From contig OZ026548.1 in the NCBI GenBank assembly GCA_964020155.1, positions 1,658,897-1,708,896 of the forward strand: a DNA stretch of 50,000 nucleotides, read 5' to 3'. Below the pieces are notes generated by a model. The model was not told where the DNA came from and searched no databases. It saw nothing but the letters and a program-made list of their open reading frames with translations. A program made the position numbers and the translations under genes. This document shows, piece after piece, positions 29,207 through 39,202 of the stretch (positions within the stretch are counted from its first letter, which is position 1; the number at the start of each line of letters is the position of its first letter). The stretch comes from Chondrilla cf. caribensis. Its lineage: Eukaryota; Porifera; Demospongiae; Chondrillida; Chondrillidae.

Positions 29207-29828
29207 ACAATTATGTAAGATCAGAAGATTCTCTGGGATTATGCATGTGCGACCCACGCTGACTTTGTTCATAAACAGGTTGTTATTCAGATAGCTAGCA
29301 ACTGGAATTTATTCAAAACATGCCTGAACATAATTGTCACCTTCCTAACTTTCTGCTGTTCAAAGGGATTGTTTGGATTAATGCCCTGAGAATCGACAGG
29401 TTTCAACATTAAACATGTATGTTTAGTGTTAAAACCTGATATTATAATGAAACAGCTGAATATTCAGGTTGAGGCTTAATCAGAATTTAACCATCTAGTT
29501 CAAAACATGTTAATAATTATTTGTTTGCGCATGCACACTAAACAAATTTATAGTACACCGCTCACTACACACATCATGCGCTTGGCTAAGACTGTACACA
29601 TGTACAAAATATTCTCTCTGTATCCTCTCTTGGTATCAATTCCGTTTCAGTGCATTTGGAGGATGATGCAGGGCTTACTCTGCTGCAACTTCAGATGGGT
29701 GTGGCAGCCATGGAACCTGCCATGCCCCATGGAGGTATATATTTGTGGTCAAGTGAGAGCTGAAGTGATCTTTCGGTAACAATAAAAGAGAAAATGGCAT
29801 CTTAAATTTACAAGAGTTTAGGTTTGTA

Positions 29829-29846
29829 TGTGTGTGTGTGTGTGTA

Positions 29847-29910
<64 letters not shown>
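29829..29910. repeat. (GT)n microsatellite joining exon 3 and exon 6 of copy 4
   Basis: The left flank equals the post-exon-3 flank of copy 1 (7526-7529) and the right flank equals the pre-exon-6 flank of copy 1 (after 8592). It marks the deletion junction that removed exons 4-5. Confidence 0.95.
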
Positions 29911-29911
<1 letters not shown>

Positions 29912-30863
29912 CTTTTTAATACATAATTTCTGTTTCCTTGAGAGAGGCTACACTAAACCCATTTATTGCTACCCAGTTACTCTGAACTAACTTTGCATGA
30001 CTATGCATCTGCTCCTTCTAGAAATCTGCAGCCAATCAAATGCTCGGAATGCTTCGGTACTTTGAGCAGAGTCTCTCTCAAGCAAGTGGTCACGATGAAG
30101 AGAAGACTGCCCTGTCATGGGGACCAGTGGAGAAGGAGAGTGTCGGTAGCACATTCTTGAAGCTCTGCACTCGAGTCCAGGACATCCTGGCTCAGGAGGA
30201 CCGCTTGGTGCAGATGAAATCTCCAGTCTATGTTTTAGGTACAGTGCAACCTGTCACACTTCAATTCCCTGGCTGGTAGTTCATAGTGTGTTGAATATGT
30301 ATGGCTATGAGATTACATTCACTAAATTACACTGCCCTCCGAAAAGGTAACAGTTGCATAATAAGAGCGTTTTGACATTTTGAAAAATGATGTAACTGTT
30401 GACTTTCTTTCGGAAGACAGTGTATGTACACATTTAATCATTACTGCATGTGTGTTTCCATTCACCTATTTGGTATGTGGTGTGGGCAGATCAAAGTGCA
30501 AAGTGTGCCAATATCTGCACACATAAATACAGTACATATAGATGCTTTTGTTTGTTTACTGTTGTCACCGTGTTTATTTCCTTGTAGGAGACTTCCATGG
30601 CAATTTTCAAGATCTTGTTTGCTTTGAGAAGGTTCTGTGGAGACTGGGTCCTCTTTTGACGCCAGCCTCCTTCCTCTTCCTGGGGGACTATGTGGACCGC
30701 GGACCACACGGATTTGAGGTAAGACAGAGAGAGTAGATACAGATCATGATGTACAGACACACGTGTGCACTACAGGATGTGTACCTATGTATACACTAGC
30801 CGATCTTTACTTTTCAATTGTACTTATATGCGTGATATACCTAGGTTCATTGTTGTGTGATAG

Positions 30864-31180
30864 TGTGATAACTTAATGATCTGTCTTAACACATGCACGC
30901 AACTTTCAGATTCACTTATATACCATTCATTAGTATACTCTGATCAAATAGTCAGGTACTACTACTACTAATATGCTCAACTTAAGATGTGGTAGGTGAA
31001 TATAAAGACAAAGGTGATTTCATGCAGAATGCTCTAGAACACGGTACAACCAAACACTTAACATTCACTTAAGGTGTAGACATACAAAAAAGGTGAGAGT
31101 GAATGGAAGTGAAGGAAGTTTAAGGCCTAGACTAATCAACAAATAGAATACACACATGTATGGGTTCTGTGATCATTACA
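30864..31180 (-). repeat. 3' LTR of the retrotransposon
   Basis: 317 bp; on the element strand it begins TGTAATGATCACAG and ends GTTATCACA. Bordered inside by a purine-rich tract (GGAAGGGAGGAG, 31181-31192 on the minus strand), the likely plus-strand primer. Confidence 0.95.
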
Positions 31181-31192
31181 CTCCTCCCTTCC
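31181..31192 (-). other. Polypurine tract
   Basis: GGAAGGGAGGAG on the minus strand lies directly next to the 3' LTR, the position where retroelements prime plus-strand DNA synthesis. Confidence 0.75.
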
Positions 31193-31208
31193 AAGTGTAA
31201 ACTAGTCT

Positions 31209-34200
31209 TCAGGCAACTCCGTAATACTCTGGTGGACGTCTAATGCGAGTTGATCTCCGGGGTTCCTGTGGGGTGTCTTTACTGTTGTCCAGGTTTACCT
31301 CTGGCTCTTGAGCTTCCTGTGTAGGAGGGGGAAATGTAATATCTTCGCTTGTACAATCCTCCCTGTTTGGCGGTGAGGGTAGCATACTTCTGCGAACATG
31401 ATCCATGTGACGACGAACCACTTTTCCATCGTCCAACTCAACCTCAAAGGATACTGGTCCACGACATGCTGTAATCTTGCCAGTTATCCATTTAGGTCCC
31501 GATCCAAAATTGCGTACAAATACAGCATCACCCACCTTGAAGTGGCGCTCTTTGCTGTGCTGGTCATGGTGCTGTTTCTGATGGGCTTGTGCACTCCTGA
31601 CTCTGTCTGAGAGACTCGGGCGCATAAGGTCTAGATGTGTGATGAGACGATGACCCATCAGTAGCTGTGCCGGGGAGGTTCCTGTTGTAGTGTGAGGACT
31701 GGAACGATACCGTAGAAGGAAGATGGAGAGTTGTTGTTGAAGATCATCCGTGGTAACTTTCTTCATGGCATTCTTGAAAGTCTGTACATACCGTTCCGCC
31801 AGTCCATTAGATGAGGGATGGTATGGTGAGGATGTTACGTGACGAATACCATTGTTGGACATGAACTCTTTGAACTCTGCACTTGTAAAAACAGTACCAT
31901 TGTCTGATACAACCATCTGTGGTAGGCCATGAGTGGCAAACATGGTGCGAAGCTTGTTGATGGTGTGGGCGGAGGTAGCTGCGGGAACTATGTCGATTTC
32001 AAGCCACTTGGAATGGGCATCCACCACTACCAAAAACATCTTGCCCATGAATGGTCCTGCGTAGTCAATGTGAAGACGTGTCCAGGGGTGCTCAGGCCAT
32101 TCCCATGGATGTAATGGTGCCGATGCCGGTGCTTTCTGATTTTCTTGACAGTCACAACATGATCGTACTGCGTTTTCAATATCTTTGTCAATACCCGGCC
32201 ACCAAACAATACCTCTTGCAATGCCTTTCATTCTTGAGATGCCTGGGTGGCCAACATGTAATTCTTCCAATACTCTTGCTTGAGCCGTATCTGGAATGAT
32301 TACTCGATTTCCCCATAGTAAGCAACCGTCCTGAAGTGAGAGTTCCTCTCTCCTCCTTTCGTAAGGTTTCAGTGTTTCTGTGGCTTCTGTGGTTCTGGGC
32401 CATCCTGAGAGAACCCTGTCTAATACTTGGGAGAGGATAGGGTCTCATCTTGTCCACTGTTTGATTTGCTTTGCCGTGATAGGGGTTGTCTGTAACCTGT
32501 CCATTGTTAGGACTGTCTCACTGGGCACTAGAACTTTTGCAGGGTGGTCAGGTAGAGGTAATCGGCTCAACAGGTCTGCGTTGGCATGTTGGGACCCTGG
32601 CTTGTACTCAATGGTGTAGTTGTAGGCACTTAATGTTAAGGCCCACCTTTGGATCCTTGCGGAGGACATTGTTGGTACTGGACGATTTTCATCAAATATG
32701 TGTTGCAGTGGCTTATGGTCCGAGTGGATGGTAAATTTGCGACCTGACAAGTATTGATGAAATTTCTTCACTCCAAAGATGATGGCCAGTGCTTCTTTGT
32801 CCAGCTGGGCGTACTTCTTCTCTGCTGGTGCTAGTGACCTGCTGGCAAATGCGACTGGTTTCACTGACCCATCCTGGAAACGATGTGATAAAACTGCTCC
32901 CACTCCATATGGTGATGCATCACAATCAAGAATGAGTTCTTGATCCGGGTCATAGTGTGTTAGCACCTTGGATGACGTCAGTGCTTCCTTGGCTTCTCGA
33001 AAGGCCTTGGTTTGGGCTTCCCCCCAAATCCACTTTTGGGCTTTCTGGAGCAATTGATAAAGTGGTGCCAGCAAACTTGATGAACGTGGTAGGAACTTGC
33101 TATAGTAGTTGACGAGTCCCAAAAAGGATCTTAGCTGCGTCACATCTTTGGGTGTTGGTGCTTCAACAATTGCCTTTATCTTGCTTGGCGTTGGCTGAAG
33201 TCCCTCACTCGATATTATGTGCCCAAGATACTCCACTGAGGGAAGTAAAAACTTGCACTTGTCCCTCTTCAATCTGATTCCTGCCTTCTCCAGTCTGGCT
33301 AGAACCTCCTGTAGATGGTGTAGGTGTTCGACCCCTGTAGAGCCTGTGATGAGGATGTCATCCAGGTACACTGTGACGTTATCCACTCCTTGTAGAATAC
33401 CTTCCATTATCCTCTGAAATATGGCTGGGGCAGATGCAATCCCGAACGGTAGGCGATTGTATGCGTACAATCCCTTGTGCGTGTTGATCACGACCAACTT
33501 CTGCGATTCCTCTGCTAACTGAACTTGCTGGTAAGCATGAGCTAAATCCAACTTGGTGAAGTGTTTCCCTCCAGCCAATGATGCGAAGATATCCTCTATA
33601 CGAGGAAGGGGATACGTATCCAATTTTGCCACCTGATTTACGGTGGTTTTGTAGTCACCACAAATGCGAACTGACCCGTCTGGCTTAAGGACGGGCACAA
33701 TTGGTGCTGCCCATTCTGCAAACTCTACAGGTTTGATGATGCCATTCTTCTCCAACCTTTGTAGCTCTTGGTTTATCTTTCCTCTCAAAGCATATGGGAC
33801 TGGACGAGCTTTGCAAAATTTTGGCGTTGCTTGGGGGTCTGCATGAATCTTGGCGGTGACTCCCTGTACTACTCCTAGTTCCTCTTTGAAGACGGCTGTG
33901 TGTTGCTGTAAGATGTTCTCCAGCGTAAGGGGGCTACTGTTCGACAATTTGGCAATGCGGTTCCAGTCCAATTGGATGTGCTTTAACCAGTCCCTTCCCA
34001 GCAAGGTAGGACCAGCTCCTCCAACTATCAAGAGACTTAGGGATTTTGTCTGCTCCTGATAGACTACTTGAACGGGGATGCTTCCTAACACCTTGAGGTG
34101 CTCCCCTGTGTATGTCTTAAGCTTGACATCTGTGGGGTTGAGTTTTGGGCGGTTTCCCTCCCACAACTTCTGAAATGTGGCCTCACTCATTACCGATACG

Positions 34201-35123
34201 GATGCTCCGGTGTCCACCTCCATGGTTACGTCCGATCCGTCTAGGTTCACCATGACCTGGATGGGTGCTGCCTTCGTAGATGACATCCTTAGGAGTACTG
34301 CAGCGACATCTTCCTCATCCCCAGAGCTGTTGTCCGACGCTAATTGGTGTGTCTTTGCAACAAAACTCTTTTGTTTCTTCCCCGACGGCTGCTTTGGTTG
34401 TGTGGGTTTACTACGGCACGCCTTTGCTAAATGCCCCTTTTTCCCACATTTGTGGCATTCCACTGTTTTGAAACGGCAGTCTTTGGCCAAATGTTGTGTG
34501 CTGTTGCAGCGATAGCACTGTGGAGTGGTTGCTGGTCTGGATGGTCCTCTTCCAGATTGTATTGCCATGACGGTCCCTCCTAATTTTAGGTCCTTCCCAA
34601 CCTGCAGGTTGCGAGCATTAGTTGCAGCTAACTCAGTTGCTTGGCAAATTTCGAATGCTTTCTTGAACGTTAAGTCTGATTCTGCCAGCAGTCGCCTTTG
34701 TAAGCGGGTATCCCTCATTCCGCAGACAACTCTGTCCCTGAGCATATCCTCCAAAGTGTCGGCGAACTTGCAGTGTTCTGATAACCGGCGTAGTTCTGCT
34801 ACAAACTCTGCAATAGTTTCTCCTTCTTTCTGCGACCGCGAGTTGAACATGAACCGTTGTACGATTTCCGACGGTGGCGGACAATAGTGTTCTCTAACGA
34901 GTGTGACGATTTCCTTGAACGAAAGGGTGGTTAGCTTTTCCGGAGCTACCAGATTCCTTATTACTTGATACGTTGGTGCTCCACACACGCTGAGCAAGAT
35001 CGCGCGTTGCTTCCCAGCGTCCTCAACCCCGTTGGCGGCAAAATATTGCTCCAATCGCTCGGTATATGAGGTCCAGTCTTCCCTTCCTTGTTCAAAAGGT
35101 CCAATCGTGCCATGAGTAGTCAT
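31209..35123 (-). pseudogene. gag-pol polyprotein with one in-frame stop
   Basis: The frame from the Met at 35123 (sequence MTTHGTIGPFEQGREDW) is open to 31209 except for a single TGA at 32445-32447, between RNase H and integrase. Segments in order: gag-like region; two zinc knuckles CX2CX4HX4C (about 34517-34416; CYRCNSTQHLAKDC, CHKCGKKGHLAKAC); aspartic protease (VDTGASVSVMS, about 34220-34190); reverse transcriptase with YLDD (about 33372-33361); RNase H (LDCDASPYGVGAVL, about 32940-32900); the TGA; integrase with an H-H-C-C zinc site (about 32260-32150) and catalytic-core residues in DYAGPF, SDNGTVF and AERYVQ. No chromodomain is seen. Part of the frame extends upstream into the LTR, so the Met just inside the primer-binding site is preferred. 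The stop may be a nonsense mutation or, less likely, a recoded codon. Confidence 0.9.
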
Positions 35124-35126
35124 TCT

Positions 35127-35146
35127 GTTTAATCCTCGTCGCCAAT
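35127..35146 (-). other. Primer-binding site candidate
   Basis: Directly inside the 5' LTR the element strand reads TAATTGGCGACGAGGATT. A TGG start placed two to five bases after the LTR is typical of a site pairing with a tRNA 3' CCA end. The tRNA species is not assigned. Confidence 0.5.
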
Positions 35147-35148
35147 TA

Positions 35149-35465
35149 TGTGATAACTTAATGATCTGTCTTAACACATGCACGCAACTTTCAGATTCAC
35201 TTATATACCATTCATTGGTATACACTGATCAACTAGTCAGGTACTACTACTACTAATATGCTCAACTTAAGATGTGGTAGGTGAATATAAAGACAAAGGT
35301 GATTTCATGCAGAATGCTCTAGAACACGGTACAACCAAACACTTAACATTCACTTAAGGTGTAGACATACAAAAAAGGTGAGAGTGAATGGAAGTGAAGG
35401 AAGTTTAAGGCCTAGACTAATCAACAAATAGAATACACACATGTATGGGTTCTGTGATCATTACA
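35149..35465 (-). repeat. 5' LTR of the retrotransposon
   Basis: 317 bp, same ends as the 3' LTR. Differences from the 3' copy are A/G, T/A and A/C substitutions within about 35217-35235; the remainder looks identical. Confidence 0.95.
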
Positions 35466-37312
35466 GATAGTTACTGATTTTATGACATCAGTAACATTAA
35501 AAAGAATCAAGACGTGATTTATATACATATATGTAGATCTTGAGCAACTATATACATATACTTACTGCATATACTGTACCTACTGATGGTATGTACATAC
35601 GTATACTGTACATACTGTAAATGCTGTACACAGAAGTACTGTATTCATTCCATGTACCCACTCTCCTATTTCAGGTGATAGCCTACCTGTTTGCTCAGAA
35701 GGTTCTCTGTCCTCACAAGATGATTCTGATTAGAGGTAACCATGAGTACAGAGAGATGCAGATAAACTTCTCCTTCCAAACGTGAGATTTTCATATTCGC
35801 AAAACATGTAATACATCTCTCCATACTTGATTAATTGATTAAAATACTTAATTGATTATGTCACTCAGTGGTACGAACATGTGTGTATACATTGGGTATC
35901 CACTTATGCCCTTTTTGTTGTAATTTCGTTCCAGTGAGTGTGTTGAGAAGTTTGGTGAAAGCTTGGGACTTCACATATGGCAGACAGTCAATGAGTGCTT
36001 TGATGTGATGCCTGTATCTGCTGTAGTGGAAGATAAGGTCAGTGTGCTACTGTGGTGAGTACCAACTAGTGCATATGAGTACTGGTGAATTTGAACAACC
36101 TTGAATGTGAATACTCACTTTAGTATTGGAAGCACCCACTAGTCGGTACCGATGTATATGAGTAATGCTGAATGTGAAATCCACTCTAGGGTTGAGAGCT
36201 CCTAGTAGTGTTGTAGGCATTCAATTAGCTATTATACTGTTGTGAACAGTTAGGTTGTCCTATGCTTGCTTACAGGTATTATGTATGATATCAAAAAATG
36301 TTTTTTTTTTTGCAATTTATTTCACTGGCAGATATTTTGCACCCATGGTGGAATTCCCCGTCCCTGTCACGGTGGAGGGCTACTCTCGGCAATACGAGAA
36401 GCCCCTATTGTTCTGAGTGATCCGGAAATACAGTGTCCACTGGTTTGGGAGCTGATGTGGAGTGATCCCATCAGGTACATGTGTTATGTATGTATGTTGT
36501 ACCTTTACATGTTATTGTTATTATTATTGAAGTTCCTCCACTAGCAGTAAGTATGTATTTTCTCATTTTCTGTATATTTTGTGTGACTTGTTCTGTCTTG
36601 TGTGTCTAGAGGAGATGAGATTTCGAAAGAAGTGTTGATTGAACTGAGAAAGAACAACGGTTTCATTCCCAATTCATCTTGTGGAACTGGGTATTTGTTC
36701 AGGTTAATCTCTCATTGTGTTGCACTGTATGTCACACATGTAACATAAAGAAAAGCACATGTACGTACCTTATGCAACATGTACATGTACATGAGTACTG
36801 TCTGAAGTAAGCATGATATAGCTATTCCCATGTCTGACTGTAGGGTTTGATGGTCCGTGTAGCCTACCCCACACATCCTGGAAATGAGTGTGATAATCCA
36901 CATTCGTTGTATCACTTAGTGTGTGTATACTGGTGTAAAAGAGTGTTGTTGTCTGTTCAATGTTCTTCATGATTACTGATTGTTTCGTGTGCTCAGTGGA
37001 GAAGCTTTGGAGGGATTCTTACAGAGGAACAATCTATCACATGTGATAAGAGCGCATGAAGTGAAGGCTACAGGCTTTCAGGTGTGTGTACCTGTCACTG
37101 TTTGGTATGTACGTATATATGGTATGTGCACATATGTATGTGTTTGTATAATTATGTGTGAGTATGTGTATGCTCACAGCATGTACATAAACACTGCATA
37201 AAGTATTATGCATTTATTGAGTGTTTCCATATATATATATATATATATATGACTATACTCTATGAATATCTGGATGTCTGTGATAATGTATATCTCCTTG
37301 TGACGATGTGTA

Positions 37313-37815
37313 CACTGTAAAAACACTGACACACATCCACCATTATTGGTGGATTTGATGAATGTGTCATCACCTGCTCAAATAATGTCATGATTGTTAT
37401 TGGTGACAAGACAAAATGAATGTAACAAAATGTAGCCTGGCAAGAATGTACATACTTTGTGTGTGTAGGGGTGGTGGTGGTGTGTTTGCTTGGCTGGTCT
37501 ACAAATGTGCATGTACGTACATATACAAACATACACCTGCCCCCATGAAGTACGTATTTACACTGCCTACCACAACGTATACACCTGTCTACCATTTCAT
37601 ATAAACAGGTGAACAATATTTGCACACTCCTTAAAACCACACATCCTGTTGCCATCACAACATCATCAGTTAAACAGCTCAAGCTTTGTTATATTCATTT
37701 TGTCTTATCTTCAATAGCAACCATGCCGATTCTTGAGCATAATACTATGGTGATACATACCATTCATCTAATCCACCAATAATGGTGGAGTATTTCCACC
37801 GGTGTTTTTACAGTG
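37313..37815. mobile_element. 503 bp MITE (family C) in intron 12 of phosphatase copy 4
   Basis: Perfect 14 bp terminal inverted repeats CACTGTAAAAACAC / GTGTTTTTACAGTG, flanked by TA (37311-37312, 37816-37817). Copies 1 and 2 have the empty site (GATGTGTATGATTG). Inner arms around CACCATTATTGGTGGAT are also inverted. TA duplication suggests mobilisation by a Tc1/mariner-type transposase; none is encoded here. Confidence 0.85.
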
Positions 37816-38213
37816 TATGGTTGTGGCTATCTTCATGCAGCTTTTATGGTACATGTAATGTGTGTACGTGCGTGATACAATAGTTATCGTCTCATTCATT
37901 CCAGCTTCAGCATAAAGGTCGCCTTTTGACTGTCTTCAGCTCTTCTGGTTACTGTGGGGGCACCAATGAAGCTGCCTGTGTGCTCATTGAGGGAAGAAAG
38001 ATCAGAACAATTCGTCTGGACACAACATGATCAGTTGATATTATATCTGTGTTTAATTAACTATAGATTTAATTACACTTTGTAAGCCTGCATGCCATAC
38101 TTCTAAGAGTAAGTATCTGCACATGTATTATGTTCTACATTATACCAGTTGGTAAGTATGTAATTGAATTTTCGACATAATGTATGTTTTCCTGTAGCAT
38201 GCAATTCATTTAA

Positions 38214-38315
38214 CAGTGGAACCTCTACTAATGGACACCCCAATAAAGGACACTATAGAAATTACCTCCCTACAAAGGACACATTCTATAGGCACATGCA
38301 CCAATAGTAGGTTTG
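38214..38315. mobile_element. Left half of a family B MITE
   Basis: Begins CAGTGGAACCTCTACTAATG and follows the 47801 element for about 100 bp (AATAAAGGACACTATAGAAA), then changes to unrelated sequence. The right terminal repeat is missing. Confidence 0.6.
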
Positions 38316-38860
38316 CTGGACCGCAAGTGTTTAATCCTCCAGTTAATGACAGTCACTCTCCACTTGGGAGAAGGGAGAACCACACGTCTTACCCATCACA
38401 CATCCCGCACTCACTCAACACTCGCCGGTTCACACACACAAGGAAGGGGCTCGTGGAGAACCTCCTTGGCATAAAGTGGGGCCGAGCTGCAGGCACTGCC
38501 CCCAGTGTACCTCCAACCCTAGACCTCGCCCCTCATGACCCACTAGTGATTAGGGGAGGGGGTAGGCCACACCTGGGGACAATGACCCAAGCACCCTCTT
38601 TTCACGCCCTTGTAGAAGAGGGGGATCCTACAAAAAACACTGTGACCAAACAACCAGCAGAGACTTCCAGACATAGATCACAACAGCGTGGTAGCACCTA
38701 TATGCACATGCTCAGTATGCCCACCAGACGCACATCACGAGAGTACTATTGGGTTACCACGATCGCAGAGCACTCGATACTTGATGCTTACGTAGCTGCA
38801 AGAGGCAACCTGGTTATGAGTGACCCCATTAACTACGGTTAACCTACCAGTTAACCTACA
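38316..38860 (+). other. Unique insertion with a long ORF, between phosphatase copy 4 and R4
   Basis: About 545 bp absent from the equivalent spacers of the other cassettes and visibly more GC-rich than its surroundings. The ORF (38216-38842) reads through the MITE half and then about 175 residues rich in Pro, Arg, Thr and His (e.g. NTRRFTHTRKGLVENLLG). No domain recognised. It could be a fragment of a larger transposon or captured gene; coding status is unproven. Confidence 0.3.
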
Positions 38861-39202
38861 TGTTCTGCTGCATAAGATATATATATATATATTTTTTACT
38901 ATAATAGTATTGCAAGTTCTGTGTCACATGCATTCAGTAATCACTGATTGTAATTGGTACAATGTCATGCATCATTAAAATGAAACCATACTGTTCAAAC
39001 AAATCAATAAATATTAAGTATTACGTAAATACAGAAATAAACTTAATTAAACAAAGCCAACATCCTCAAAATAATATCAAGTTTAAAACCTTTAGCTGAA
39101 GGCTTTTTAAACAAGAATTTAGTAGAAAGTTCTGTATGCAACTGCAGTATGTGTAATTCAACAATAATGACTTGATTGTTAAGTATTACATCAATTATTT
39201 AG

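Larger units (their letters stand above)
28380..29511. mobile_element. Family A TIR element, expanded by two nested insertions
   Basis: It starts AACATGTTCTGAA and ends AACATGTT as the 494 bp copy at 17740 does, and is flanked by AATA on both sides (28376-28379 and 29512-29515). The interior matches the 17740 copy in three blocks separated by foreign DNA at about 28525-28852 and about 28887-29206. It separates R3 from the remains of phosphatase copy 4 and has replaced the R3 upstream region and exons 1-2 of copy 4. Confidence 0.75.
30864..35465 (-). mobile_element. Ty3/gypsy-type LTR retrotransposon, nearly complete
   Basis: 4602 bp: 317 bp LTRs at 30864-31180 and 35149-35465 with TG...CA ends, flanked by the 5 bp duplication GATAG (30859-30863 and 35466-35470). 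The homologous intron of phosphatase copy 2 shows the empty site (TTGTGTGATAGTTACTGATT, about 17674). The two LTRs differ at only three visible positions, about 1%, so insertion is recent. Coding strand is minus, antisense to the host gene. Gene order is gag, protease, RT, RNase H, integrase, as in Ty3/gypsy elements. Confidence 0.95.
29651..38030 (+). pseudogene. Phosphatase copy 4: N-terminal exons lost or broken, catalytic exons 6-13 open
   Basis: Exons 1-2 are absent. Exon 3 (29651-29821) has a 2 bp deletion that brings TGA into frame, plus a 4 bp insertion (GTATATATTTG) and further changes. Exons 4-5 are missing: exon 3 and exon 6 are joined by one GT microsatellite. Exons 6-13 are 30022-30238, 30588-30718, 35675-35781, 35935-36037, 36332-36474, 36610-36702, 36997-37081, 37905-38030. 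All splice sites and the motifs GDFHG, GDYVDRG, RGNHE, THGG, RAHE and GYCGG are preserved. Intron 7 holds a 4.6 kb LTR retrotransposon and intron 12 a 503 bp MITE. From the Met at 30040, a 328-residue catalytic-only protein could be made if transcription starts near exon 6. Otherwise a pseudogene with a surviving catalytic half. Confidence 0.75.

Noticed and set aside
35124..35225. N-terminal extension of the gag ORF into the LTR
   Set aside because: The extra 34 codons run through the primer-binding site and LTR; the Met at 35123 just inside the element is the sensible start.
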